From assembly GCA_037445375.1 (NCBI GenBank), contig JBBIKS010000042.1, forward strand, positions 1 through 20,655: a stretch of 20,655 bases of DNA, given 5' to 3'. Under the pieces are notes generated by a model that worked only from the letters and a program-made list of their open reading frames with translations, did no database searches and was not told where the DNA came from. Positions 8,513 through 16,067 of this stretch are shown piece by piece; the stretch's first letter is position 1; each line of letters starts with the position of its first letter. Source of the stretch: DYHD01 sp037445375 (GTDB taxonomy: Bacteria > Nitrospirota > Thermodesulfovibrionia > Thermodesulfovibrionales > Dissulfurispiraceae). Made by a program: the position numbers and the translations under genes.

Positions 8513-9147
8513 AAAGTCTTCCCGATCATAGGTTTGGCTATATCGAACACCGAGACAGTCTCTTTTGGCAGCCTTTTGTCGTTAGGGGCTTTCCCGAAAA
8601 AGGCTATGGATATCCTGACCTCGTCTGGCAACTGATTAGTTATACTGCAGTCCCACGTCTTTACCCAGCTATCTTTGAATTTTACCTCTATCGAAAATGA
8701 GTGTATGTCTTCAATTAATTCTACTTCCTTTGCCTGTGTTTTGGAATTAAAGGCGGAGGCAATAGATTTTTTTAGTATCAGCTTGCCGTCTGTTTCTTTG
8801 ACCGTGTAGCTAATCTTTGCAAGCCCTATGATTAAAGGCGAAAAAGAAGTGAAGGTTAATCTGGATGAAGACCTCCCATAAAAATCTCTGTCTTCAAGTT
8901 TGAAAACAGAATACCCTTTATCTTTAGCATAATATGCAGATTCAATCTCCCTTTTTAAGGTGTCAATAGCAGAGCGGCATTCTTGAAGCCTTATTAATGA
9001 ATCGTCTATTGCTCCTATCGCCTTTTGGGAAAGAAAGAATGTGGCATAAAGGGCGGTGATTACAAAAGAGGTTATAGTGAGGGCTATTAACACCTCCATA
9101 AGTGTGAAACCATTTGATCTATATTTTGGCAGTGGATTTCTTCTCAT
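8509..9147 (-). CDS. gspJ: Type II secretion minor pseudopilin GspJ
   Basis: Minor pseudopilin that joins GspI and GspK at the pseudopilus tip. The 212-residue protein has a charged leader, the prepilin peptidase site NG|FTLMEVLIALTITSF (cleavage after Gly13, Glu at mature +5) and a long variable globular domain. The start ATG at 9147 has only a G-rich stretch about 11 bases upstream. It is separated from the upstream gsp genes by typA and a 310-base non-coding gap, so it must be read through from typA or have its own promoter. The end overlaps gspK by 4 bases. Confidence 0.9.
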   Translation of the reverse strand: MRRNPLPKYRSNGFTLMEVLIALTITSFVITALYATFFLSQKAIGAIDDSLIRLQECRSAIDTLKREIESAYYAKDKGYSVFKLEDRDFYGRSSSRLTFTSFSPLIIGLAKISYTVKETDGKLILKKSIASAFNSKTQAKEVELIEDIHSFSIEVKFKDSWVKTWDCSITNQLPDEVRISIAFFGKAPNDKRLPKETVSVFDIAKPMIGKTL

Positions 9148-9457
9148 TTATTATGCTGCCCCCAAAATACCTCTTAATCAGAAAAATGCCTTTTATTTAA
9201 AAGAGCGGGCATAGGTATCCGAAAAAACTTTGTCCTGAAACACCTGCTTAGTGCGACAGTGCGATAGTACATTTTGAATCTTGAATCTTAATTTTTGAAT
9301 TTTTCTATTACACTATCGCTGTGAAGATCTAACGCACCATTTTGTGCCGCACAAATTACGCAAATTGCAGCATTGCATAAAGATAATTATATTAAATACA
9401 AAGGATTTAAGGGTATTGATGCTTGCTATGTATAAAAATACAATTGCATTTTTCAGG
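9148..9457. repeat. Repeat-bearing gap between typA and gspJ
   Basis: 310 bases with no credible gene. They hold an imperfect inverted repeat (ACAGTGCGATAGT at 9256-9268 against the reverse complement of 9311-9322, ACAGCGATAGTG), tandem TTGAATC units between the arms (9274-9287, with a partial unit near 9295), and a palindrome TTTGTGC-C-GCACAAA at 9341-9355. The block resembles other short mobile repeats in the window but has different ends. Confidence 0.5.
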
Positions 9458-11308
9458 TTAACCCTCTTGCATGAGCTTACTATGGATGTCCATATTTGTA
9501 GTTTTCTCTCCCGATTTCTTTTTCTTTTTCCTGTCATGCTCGCTAAGCAATATCTTTCTTAATCGAATAGATTTTGGGGTTACTTCAACATATTCGTCCT
9601 CTCCGATATATTCCATGGCTTCTTCTAAGGAGAACTTTATTGCCGGAGCTATTGAGACTTTTTCATCTGAGCCTGAAGCCCGCATATTAGTTAATTTTTT
9701 AGTCTTGGTCACATTTATTACCATATCATCATACCTTGTACTTTCTCCAATAACCTGACCTGCATATACTTCTTCATTTGGCTGAATGAAAAATTTACCC
9801 CTGTCCTTCAATTTATCAATTGAATACGCTATAGCTGTTCCTCCCTCCATAGCTATCAAAGCCCCATTTCTTTTATTTTGTATTACACCTTTCCATGGCT
9901 CATAACCTTTAAACCGATGCGACATCACTGCTTCGCCTTCGGTCGCTGTTAATATAGGATTGGTAAGTCCTATTAAACCTCTAGAGGTTATTTTGAATTC
10001 AAGATTTATCCTGCCATTCTTTGGCGTTATGCTCAAAATATCTCCCTTTCGTTTAGTAACTATCTCTATTACTTTACCTGAAAACCTTTCGGCAACATTT
10101 ATATTTAAGAGTTCTATCGGTTCATTTTTAAACCCGTTTATTTCTTTAGTAACCACTTTAGGCTGACCCAATTGAATCTCATACCCTTCTCTCCTGATAG
10201 TTTCTACTAAAATGGATAGATGAAGAATGCCTCTGCCATAAACAAGCAATTTATCAGGTGAATCTGTTTCTTCTACCTTTAACGCAAGGTTCTTTTCTGT
10301 TTCTTTAAATAATCTTTCTCGAATATGCCTTGATGAAACATACTTTCCTTCTCTGCCAAAAAAAGGTGAGTTGTTAATGGTGAAAAGCATACTCATTGTA
10401 GGTTCATCTATAGAGATAGGTTTTAAGGCTTCAGGTTCTTCAAAATCGGCTATGGTATCTCCAATATCAAAGTTCTCAAGTCCCATTATGGCTACTATTT
10501 CCCCTGATCTAACTTCTTTTTTAGTTTTTTCTTTTCCCAGTCCTTCGAAAAGATACAGTTCTTTGATTACTGCTTTAGTTATCAATCCATTTCCCTGAAC
10601 AACAGAAACATGATCACCCATTTTAATACTTCCCCTATGTACCTTTCCTACAGCAATTCTCCCTGTATATGAAGAGTAATCCAATGAACTTATCTGTAAT
10701 TGCAAGGTTCCGGGATTGTCTTTTGGAGGATCAAAATAATCAATAATAGTATCCAACAAATAAGTAACATCATTAGTTGGTTTTTTCCAGTCTGGACCCA
10801 TCCATCCCTGTTTTGAAGAACCATAAACAGTTGGATAATTTAGTTGTTCTTCTGTAGCATCCAGAGAAAACATCAGTTCAAAAATAAGTTCATTTACCTC
10901 TTCGGGATTACAATTTGGCTTATCAACTTTATTAATTACAACTATTGGTTTTAAACCCAGTTCTAATGCTTTTTGCAAAACAAATCGTGTCTGCGGCATA
11001 GTCCCTTCAAAAGCATCAACAAGCAGAAGCACCCCGTCAGCCATATTTAAAACACGTTCTACTTCTCCCCCAAAGTCCGAGTGGCCTGGAGTATCAATAA
11101 TATTTAGTTTTGTCCCTTTATATCGTACTGACAAATTCTTAGATAAAATAGTTATCCCTCTTTCACGCTCAAGATCATTTGAGTCCAGAATCAAATCCTG
11201 CACTTCCTGATTATCCCTGAACAATTTCACCTGATGCAGAATTCTATCGACCAAAGTTGTTTTTCCATGATCAACATGGGCAATAATCGCAAAATTTCTT
11301 ATATCCAT
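9458..11308 (-). CDS. typA: Ribosome-associated translational GTPase TypA/BipA
   Basis: EF-G-like GTPase that binds the ribosome and helps 50S assembly and growth under stress. The 616 residues show the GTPase motifs AHVDHGKTT (10-18), ERERGITI (47-54), DTPGH (72-76) and NKVD (126-129), then domain II (SSYTGRIAVGKVHRG), domain III, and the BipA C-terminal domain with TKTKKLTNMRASGSDE and EYVEVTPKSIRLRK. Length is slightly above usual because of a lysine-rich tail (DRKKKKKSGE...). AAGGA stands 9 bases before the ATG. Several phrases (NKVDKPNC, DEPTMSMLF, HRFKGYEPWKG) are those I associate with Bacteroidota/Chlorobiota BipA rather than proteobacterial BipA, so transfer is likely. Its place between gspI and gspJ is unusual. 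Confidence 0.95.
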   Translation of the reverse strand: MDIRNFAIIAHVDHGKTTLVDRILHQVKLFRDNQEVQDLILDSNDLERERGITILSKNLSVRYKGTKLNIIDTPGHSDFGGEVERVLNMADGVLLLVDAFEGTMPQTRFVLQKALELGLKPIVVINKVDKPNCNPEEVNELIFELMFSLDATEEQLNYPTVYGSSKQGWMGPDWKKPTNDVTYLLDTIIDYFDPPKDNPGTLQLQISSLDYSSYTGRIAVGKVHRGSIKMGDHVSVVQGNGLITKAVIKELYLFEGLGKEKTKKEVRSGEIVAIMGLENFDIGDTIADFEEPEALKPISIDEPTMSMLFTINNSPFFGREGKYVSSRHIRERLFKETEKNLALKVEETDSPDKLLVYGRGILHLSILVETIRREGYEIQLGQPKVVTKEINGFKNEPIELLNINVAERFSGKVIEIVTKRKGDILSITPKNGRINLEFKITSRGLIGLTNPILTATEGEAVMSHRFKGYEPWKGVIQNKRNGALIAMEGGTAIAYSIDKLKDRGKFFIQPNEEVYAGQVIGESTRYDDMVINVTKTKKLTNMRASGSDEKVSIAPAIKFSLEEAMEYIGEDEYVEVTPKSIRLRKILLSEHDRKKKKKSGEKTTNMDIHSKLMQEG

Positions 11309-11349
11309 TAATCAATTTCCTTTTCTCGCTACAATATTTCGCAAAATAA

Positions 11350-11697
11350 TCAATTTTTTATTGGGGTAATTAATTTTGACAACACCACACTTTCCTTGTC
11401 CTTAGTTACGGTAACCTTTATCTCGACCATTGAAGGAAAAGAAGAATTTAATATAGCAGTCTCGTAAGAGTAATCTGAATAAGGTGATTCAAATTGACCT
11501 CTGCTTGCTGATGGCGTCTTTTCCATCTCATAAATCTTTTGTTTCGCAAGGCTTGTGCAGTCTGTAATCGTCCTTTGTTTTTCAGCAATCCCAAGATGAT
11601 AATTAAGGGTAGAGATAAGCGTTATGAGAAGCCCGCCGGTAATAGCAAGGCTTATCATGACCTCAAGTAAGCTGAATCCACCATTTTTATACTTCAT
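11350..11697 (-). CDS. gspI: Type II secretion minor pseudopilin GspI
   Basis: Minor pseudopilin that initiates tip-complex assembly with GspJ and GspK. The 115-residue protein has a 7-residue leader, the cleavage site GG|FSLLEVMISLAITGGLL (after Gly7, Glu at mature +5) and a short domain containing LAKQKIYEME, a conserved GspI phrase. Its length is typical of GspI. The start ATG overlaps the gspH stop (ATGA, 11694-11697). The next gene downstream is typA, 41 bases on, instead of the expected gspJ. Confidence 0.9.
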   Translation of the reverse strand: MKYKNGGFSLLEVMISLAITGGLLITLISTLNYHLGIAEKQRTITDCTSLAKQKIYEMEKTPSASRGQFESPYSDYSYETAILNSSFPSMVEIKVTVTKDKESVVLSKLITPIKN

Positions 11698-12158
11698 TGC
11701 CCTACAATCTTCACCCTGCCGCTTAGGTGGTTGAATATTACCATAAGGCTTGACTTATTATCGGAAAGATGAATATTTATATTTTCGGCTGCTCCTGAAG
11801 GATGAAAAAACAAGGTAACCTCTCCATCAAAGACCATGCCTTGTGACTGCAATTCTGCTGAACGGACAGTCTCAAATATTTCTTCCTTTTTGCCTTCTGT
11901 GGAGTTATAGCTCAAAAGCTTTTTTTTAAAATCTATTTTTAGTGAGGATGTCTCTTTTGTGGTTATGGCATTCTCATTCAGGCATCTCAGAATTGATGCT
12001 ATTTTCTTTGCATCCGATTTTATTTTAGTCGTCTCAAAGACCAGAAAGGATGGGAAGACTATGGCTGCAGAAATTGAGATGATAAAAATGACCAGAACAA
12101 GTTCAAGCAGAGTAAGTCCATTTTTATTATTGCAAGTCCCAATTTTTGATATCTGCAT
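11694..12158 (-). CDS. gspH: Type II secretion minor pseudopilin GspH
   Basis: Minor pseudopilin, probably linking the GspI/J/K tip to the major GspG filament. From the chosen start the 154-residue protein has leader MQISKIGTCNNKNG, cleavage before LTLLELVLVIFIISISA (Glu at mature +5), and a FimT/GspH-type beta-rich domain with GMVFDGEVTLFFHPSGAAE and HLSGRVKIV at the end. The open frame extends to 12194, but the ATG at 12158 has GAGGG 5 bases upstream and avoids a very long leader. It overlaps the end of gspG by 32 bases. Confidence 0.87.
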   Translation of the reverse strand: MQISKIGTCNNKNGLTLLELVLVIFIISISAAIVFPSFLVFETTKIKSDAKKIASILRCLNENAITTKETSSLKIDFKKKLLSYNSTEGKKEEIFETVRSAELQSQGMVFDGEVTLFFHPSGAAENINIHLSDNKSSLMVIFNHLSGRVKIVGQ

Positions 12159-12567
12159 TCTTTCCCTCGCCGCCCTCTTTTGCATCGGCACCATAGCTAA
12201 TTATATCAAAATCACCATGCACACCCGGAGATACATACATGTAAGGATTGCCCCATGGGTCAAGAGGTATCTTTTTTTGCTCAAGATAGCCGCCTTCTCT
12301 GTATTTTTTGGGAATCAATCCGGATGTAGGCTTTTCAATCAGGGCTTCAAGCCCTTGCTGGGTATCAGGATAAAAACCGCTGTCAATCTTAAAGAGCTTA
12401 ATCGCCGTCTCAAAATTCTTTATCTGAACCCTTGCCTCAGTTATACGTGCGTCATCAGTCCTTCCGATGATTTTCGGCGCTACAATTGCCGTCAATATGC
12501 TCAGAATAAAGACCACAACAATAATCTCAAGAAGTGTAAAGCCTTTATTGTTTTTATATATTTTCAT
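12127..12567 (-). CDS. gspG: Type II secretion major pseudopilin GspG
   Basis: Builds the periplasmic pseudopilus that drives secretion through the outer-membrane GspD channel. From the chosen start the protein has 146 residues: leader MKIYKNNKG, cleavage before FTLLEIIVVVFILSILTAIVAPKI (Glu at mature +5), then the GspG core YPDTQQGLEALIEKP, IPLDPWGNPYMYVSPG and the calcium-site region DIISYGADAKEGGEG. The frame is open to a TTG at 12579, but the ATG at 12567 has GGAGGA 4 bases upstream. It lies 455 bases downstream of gspF, a gap filled by repeats, whereas the genes either side are tightly packed. Confidence 0.95.
   Translation of the reverse strand: MKIYKNNKGFTLLEIIVVVFILSILTAIVAPKIIGRTDDARITEARVQIKNFETAIKLFKIDSGFYPDTQQGLEALIEKPTSGLIPKKYREGGYLEQKKIPLDPWGNPYMYVSPGVHGDFDIISYGADAKEGGEGKNADIKNWDLQ
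12164..12168 (-). promoter_or_regulatory. Ribosome binding site that fixes the gspH start
   Basis: GAGGG inside the gspG coding end lies 5 bases before the ATG at 12158. It supports a 14-residue prepilin leader rather than the 26-residue one from 12194. Confidence 0.55.
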
Positions 12568-12571
12568 AATT

Positions 12572-12577
12572 TCCTCC
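12572..12577 (-). promoter_or_regulatory. Ribosome binding site that fixes the gspG start
   Basis: GGAGGA on the minus strand ends 4 bases before the ATG at 12567. The upstream TTG at 12579 falls next to this site and cannot be the start served by it. Confidence 0.75.
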
Positions 12578-12698
12578 AAATCAAAGATATCATTCCAGTA
12601 AAGCAGGGTTTGAATGCCTCTATATATCGGCTTTCGTAATCATGAAAAAAATAAGTTGTACCTAAATTGAGCTATTCTTTAAGGTGCATTTCTCTAAT

Positions 12699-12721
12699 GA
12701 CAGGAGTCCAGCCTGTCCTAC
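12699..12721. repeat. REP-like hairpin flanked by CTAC (inverse GTAG)
   Basis: GACAGG (12699-12704) pairs with CCTGTC (12712-12717), followed by CTAC (12718-12721). It is the inverted partner of the hairpin at 12746-12771, which shares the GGACAG stem. This is the paired arrangement of REPIN elements. Confidence 0.5.
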
Positions 12722-12745
12722 TGATCATTATTGATAACCTATTGG

Positions 12746-12771
12746 GTAGGACAGCCGTTTCGGCTGTCCTA
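12746..12771. repeat. REP-like hairpin with GTAG foot and 11-base perfect stem
   Basis: TAGGACAGCCG (12747-12757) and CGGCTGTCCTA (12761-12771) are exact inverse complements around a TTT loop, with G at 12746 completing GTAG. In the gsp transcript it would be a very stable hairpin between gspF and gspG and could affect transcript stability or termination. It has no following T-run on the minus strand. Confidence 0.6.
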
Positions 12772-12953
12772 TGTTTGCGAATAAAATCGCTCAATTTGGG
12801 TTATAAACAAACTCTAAATTATTCTGCTGTTGACTGATAATTTCATTCCATTTCGATTTATGTTCATACTGTATCGTATTATACTTTTTTACATTTTCCA
12901 AATAATTATTAATGAAATCGTATGTGCTTTGCAAAAGTCTTAAACTCGTAATT

Positions 12954-12973
12954 CCCTGTAGCTTGCTGCGGGG
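12954..12973. repeat. Small GC-rich palindrome (9-base stem)
   Basis: CCCTGTAGC (12954-12962) pairs with GCTGCGGGG (12965-12973), allowing two G-U pairs in RNA. It resembles the CCCCGCAGCAAGCTGCGGGG kind of dispersed intergenic repeat. The 69-codon minus-strand frame at 12791-13000 is built from this repeat and from the end of the element at 12816, so I do not call it a gene. Confidence 0.4.
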
Positions 12974-13022
12974 AGGTTCACTCAAATCTGAATTTATCAT
13001 ATTCGTCTAAACATACATTGCT

Positions 13023-14198
13023 TTACTTTATAAGCTGATTCAATTGGAAAATTGGCAGCAAGACTGCAAGAACGATAAAGCAGACTATCACTCCCATGCC
13101 AAGTATCATAGTCGGCTCAAGGATGGCTACGGCCTTGTTTATTCTTCTCGTAAACTCCATATCATAGGAATCTGCCGCCTTTTTAAGGCTTTCCGTGAGG
13201 CTCCCGCTTTTTTCTCCTACTGATATGAGCTGTATAAAAACAGGCGGGAAGCCTTCAAGTGATGCGGACAGTTTTTGCCCCTCAGAGACCTTCCCTTCTG
13301 CCCTCAGGATCAGTTCTTCGAGTTCTTTATTGCCGGTAGAATGAGATGAAATCTTCAGAGCCTTGAGCATAGGGATTCCACCTTCTAAAAGGAAAGCTAA
13401 AGTCCTTGCAAACCTTGAATAATATAGACTTTGGAACAGATTGCCGGGAAGCCTCAGCTTCTGCCTGTCAATAAATAATCTATGTCTTTTAAGCAATTCT
13501 CTGGATATAAAATAGGAAGCTGCCACTAAGCCTATAATAATCCACCAGTAGTTGACAAACAGATTGCTCATAAAAATAAGCACTTGTGTTACAAATGGAA
13601 GCGCACTTTTAGTGTCTGCAAATATCTTCACTATTTTGGGGACTACAAATGTAAATAAAAAAGAAAGGACAATAATGCACACGCTCATCATCAAAATCGG
13701 GTATGCCATTGATGAACGAATCCGCGAGCGTACGCTATTTTGGCTTTCTATGTAATCTGCAAGCCTGACACTTACCTTAGCCAGATTCCCGCTTTGTTCA
13801 CCTGCCTGAATCATATTTATATAGAAGTCAGGAAAGATATCGCTAAAATCCTGAAGTGCCCTGTGGAGGCTTGCCCCTGCTGATATGCGACATTTAATGT
13901 CTATAAGAATATTTTTATAGTAGCCTGCATTTTCAGACGCAATAGATTGAATCGCCTCAACAAGAGGCACCCCTGCCGTAAGGAGAATAGAAAGCTGACG
14001 GGTAAAGTCCTGCAAAAAAAGTGTATTAGAGCGCTGAAAAAAGCCCCTTTTTATATTACTGTCTGTATCAGAGATATCAGCAGGATAAATGCCCTCAGAC
14101 CTGACTTTGAGTATGGCTTCATTTAAGTTGGAAGCCTCGACTGAGCCAAGAATCTCTCCGCCCTGAGGATTGTACCCCTTATATTTAAATATCGGCAT
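13023..14198 (-). CDS. gspF: Type II secretion inner-membrane platform protein GspF
   Basis: Polytopic platform protein around which the pseudopilus is thought to be assembled, coupled to GspE. The 391-residue protein begins MPIFKYKGYNPQGGEI, as in this family, and has two repeated T2SSF domains (about 65-190 and 260-385), each with a GExSG motif (GEQSG 133-137, GEKSG 328-332). Membrane segments lie at about 167-189, 217-232 and 365-383, and the C-terminus ends VLLPIFQLNQLIK. The ATG at 14198 lies within the end of gspE (14-base overlap), so translation is probably coupled. A long repeat-filled gap follows before gspG. Confidence 0.95.
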   Translation of the reverse strand: MPIFKYKGYNPQGGEILGSVEASNLNEAILKVRSEGIYPADISDTDSNIKRGFFQRSNTLFLQDFTRQLSILLTAGVPLVEAIQSIASENAGYYKNILIDIKCRISAGASLHRALQDFSDIFPDFYINMIQAGEQSGNLAKVSVRLADYIESQNSVRSRIRSSMAYPILMMSVCIIVLSFLFTFVVPKIVKIFADTKSALPFVTQVLIFMSNLFVNYWWIIIGLVAASYFISRELLKRHRLFIDRQKLRLPGNLFQSLYYSRFARTLAFLLEGGIPMLKALKISSHSTGNKELEELILRAEGKVSEGQKLSASLEGFPPVFIQLISVGEKSGSLTESLKKAADSYDMEFTRRINKAVAILEPTMILGMGVIVCFIVLAVLLPIFQLNQLIK

Positions 14199-15699
14199 AA
14201 TCCTTCTGTATAACCCTTAAAACCTCTTGCAAGGTCGTATAACCTTTTAAAACCTTCTCAATCCCATCCAGATACAATGTCTTCATTCTCTGGCCGACGG
14301 CGTAATCCTTGATAATCTGTGAATCCTGACGGGCTGTTATTAATTGTCTTATCTTATTGTCTAATAGTAGCAGCTCAAAGATTCCTGTTCTACCCATATA
14401 CCCACTATGCCTGCATTTACTGCATCCCTTTGCGCTATATAATTTTGTCGGATGGGACTCGAAATACTTTATTTCAGATTCATCAGGGTCGTATAACTCC
14501 CTGCAAAATGGACATAATGTCCTGACAAGCCTCTGGGCTAAGACTGCAATCAGGGATGATGCAACCAAAAAAGGCTCGACCCCCATGTCTAGGAGCCTTG
14601 TTATTGCAGAAGATGCATCATTGGTATGAAGTGTGCTCAAAACCAGATGACCTGTAAGAGATGCCTGTATCGCTATCTCTGCCGTCTCAAAATCCCTAAT
14701 CTCGCCAACCATTATAACATCAGGGTCCTGCCTGAGTATTGATCTCAAGCCTGCCGCAAATGATAAACCAATCCTTGGGTTTACATGAATCTGTCCGATG
14801 CCTTTAAGTTGATATTCTACAGGGTCTTCGACAGTTATAATATTCTTTTCCTCGGTATGAATCTTATTAAGAGCTCCGTACAGGGTGGTTGTCTTGCCGC
14901 TGCCTGTAGGACCTGTAACAAGCAAAATGCCGCTTGTTCTCGATAATAATTCATCAAATAGCTTGCCTTCCCTGCCGCCTAATCCAAGGTCGCTAAGATT
15001 CATTATCCCATAACTTCTATCAAGCAGCCTCAAAACTGCCCGCTCTCCATATGTAGTCGGAACTATGGAGACCCTTATATCTATATCCTTTCCGCCAATG
15101 AGCAACCTGATTCTGCCATCCTGTGGGAGCCTTTTTTCGGCTATATCAAGGTTAGCCATAATCTTAACCCTGCTTATAAGGGCATCTTGAATTATCTTTG
15201 GAGGGTTCAAGACTCTCTGCAGTATGCCGTCTATTCTTAACCTGACATCAAGCTCCTTCTCATAAGGCTCTATATGAATGTCGCTCGCCTTCTCCTTGAC
15301 AGCCTGAAGAAAAAGGGCATTCAAAAGCCTGATTATTGGCGCTTCCTCCGTGAGCCCTAAGATATCTCGTGGTTTTTCAAACTCTGTCGCAACCGTAGAA
15401 AAATCCTCGCCTGTTATGTTATCCATTACCTCTAAGGCAGAGCCAATTTGACCGTAAAACCTGTTGATTGCCTCATTGACGATTCCTGAATTAGTCTTCA
15501 ACGGAACAGGTTTTAAGCCATAATGCCTTGCTAATTCCAACAGGGCAAGGAGACCCTTATCGTCTGCAATAGCGGCAAAAAGGCTTGATTCATCCCTCTT
15601 AATCGGCATGATCAGATTGCCTCTTGCATAGGAAATTGGTATCTCTTTCAGGAACGAGAGATCTAATTCGTCTTCTCTTATAGCTTCAATTATCTGCAT
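14185..15699 (-). CDS. gspE: Type II secretion ATPase GspE
   Basis: Cytoplasmic hexameric ATPase that powers pseudopilus assembly. The 504-residue protein has an N-terminal GspE domain (about 1-110), then the N2 domain (SDIHIEPYEKELDVRLRIDG, 139-158), Walker A GPTGSGKT (263-270), Asp box ITVEDPVEY (288-296), Walker B region ending MVGEIRD (330-336), His box TGHLVLSTLHTNDA, and a zinc-binding four-cysteine motif (C396, C399, C426, C429), which separates GspE from most PilB/PilT-like relatives. The start ATG at 15699 has only a weak ribosome binding site. It is the first gene of the operon. Upstream is a repeat cluster rather than the gspC-gspD genes that often precede gspE. Confidence 0.96.
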   Translation of the reverse strand: MQIIEAIREDELDLSFLKEIPISYARGNLIMPIKRDESSLFAAIADDKGLLALLELARHYGLKPVPLKTNSGIVNEAINRFYGQIGSALEVMDNITGEDFSTVATEFEKPRDILGLTEEAPIIRLLNALFLQAVKEKASDIHIEPYEKELDVRLRIDGILQRVLNPPKIIQDALISRVKIMANLDIAEKRLPQDGRIRLLIGGKDIDIRVSIVPTTYGERAVLRLLDRSYGIMNLSDLGLGGREGKLFDELLSRTSGILLVTGPTGSGKTTTLYGALNKIHTEEKNIITVEDPVEYQLKGIGQIHVNPRIGLSFAAGLRSILRQDPDVIMVGEIRDFETAEIAIQASLTGHLVLSTLHTNDASSAITRLLDMGVEPFLVASSLIAVLAQRLVRTLCPFCRELYDPDESEIKYFESHPTKLYSAKGCSKCRHSGYMGRTGIFELLLLDNKIRQLITARQDSQIIKDYAVGQRMKTLYLDGIEKVLKGYTTLQEVLRVIQKDYADI

Positions 15700-15773
15700 A
15701 ATTTATCCACTTGACCTCTTCAATCTTTATAATCCAAAAAATGCAATTAGATTTTTATACAGCAGGCGTGATT

Positions 15774-15881
15774 TACTGTCAGTATAAGAAATGGCGAAAG
15801 ATGACAGACGAGAGGGACGAAAAATCGTCCATCGTCTTGGCGAAGTGGTCATCCGTCGCCCTCGGAGTTCTGACACTGACA
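15774..15881. repeat. Short inverted-repeat element, first half of composite repeat copy 2
   Basis: TGTCAGTATAAGAA (15777-15790) matches the reverse complement of 15868-15881 (TGTCAGTGTCAGAA) at 12 of 14 positions. Its content (GACAGACGAG..., CGTC..TCGTCTTGGCGAAG) is a diverged copy of 927-1033. Similarity to the first composite begins slightly further left, near 15747 (TTAGAT.TTTAT.CAGCAG), matching 899-917. No gene lies in this gap (15700-16067). Confidence 0.6.
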
Positions 15882-15892
15882 CCTACACTAAG

Positions 15893-16027
15893 TAGTGTCT
15901 GTTTATAAACTGCTTGCAACTCTTTTCTGTCATTTCGAGCAGAGCGAGAAATCTTTAATTTTCAAAATTCCTCCCTTCAATCTGAAGAACAACAGCACAA
16001 ATTTGTTTACTTTATAAACAGACTCTA
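15893..16027. repeat. MITE-like element, family copy 2
   Basis: The ends are TAGTGTCTGTTTATAAA (15893-15909) and, read inward from 16027, TAGAGTCTGTTTATAAA: 16 of 17 bases inverted-identical. Both ends start with TA. The core holds 15900-15964, identical to 1043-1107, and then a diverged continuation. It lies in the gap upstream of gspE and downstream of the histidine kinase gene, where it could influence gspE expression. Confidence 0.8.
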
Positions 16028-16067
16028 AGTAGTTTTTTTTGGTATCCATTGCCTGTTTTTATATAAT

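Larger units (their letters stand above)
12650..12816. repeat. Degenerate MITE-like element carrying REP-like hairpins (gspF-gspG gap)
   Basis: The right end, read inward from 12816, is TAGAGTTTGTTTATAACCC, close to the family terminus. An inner inverted repeat pairs CCTAAATTGAGC (12661-12672) with GCTCAATTTGGG (12789-12800). The outermost left end is eroded. Between the arms lie two hairpins in opposite orientation, each edged by CTAC/GTAG. The element is inside the gsp operon, between gspF and gspG. Confidence 0.55.

Noticed and set aside
11959..12639. 226-codon + strand frame opposite gspG/gspH
   Set aside because: It is antisense to two clear pseudopilin genes and has no family features.
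12791..13000. 69-codon minus-strand frame between gspF and gspG
   Set aside because: Its N-terminal part is encoded by a palindromic repeat and its C-terminus by the end of a MITE-like element; no ribosome binding site and no recognised family.
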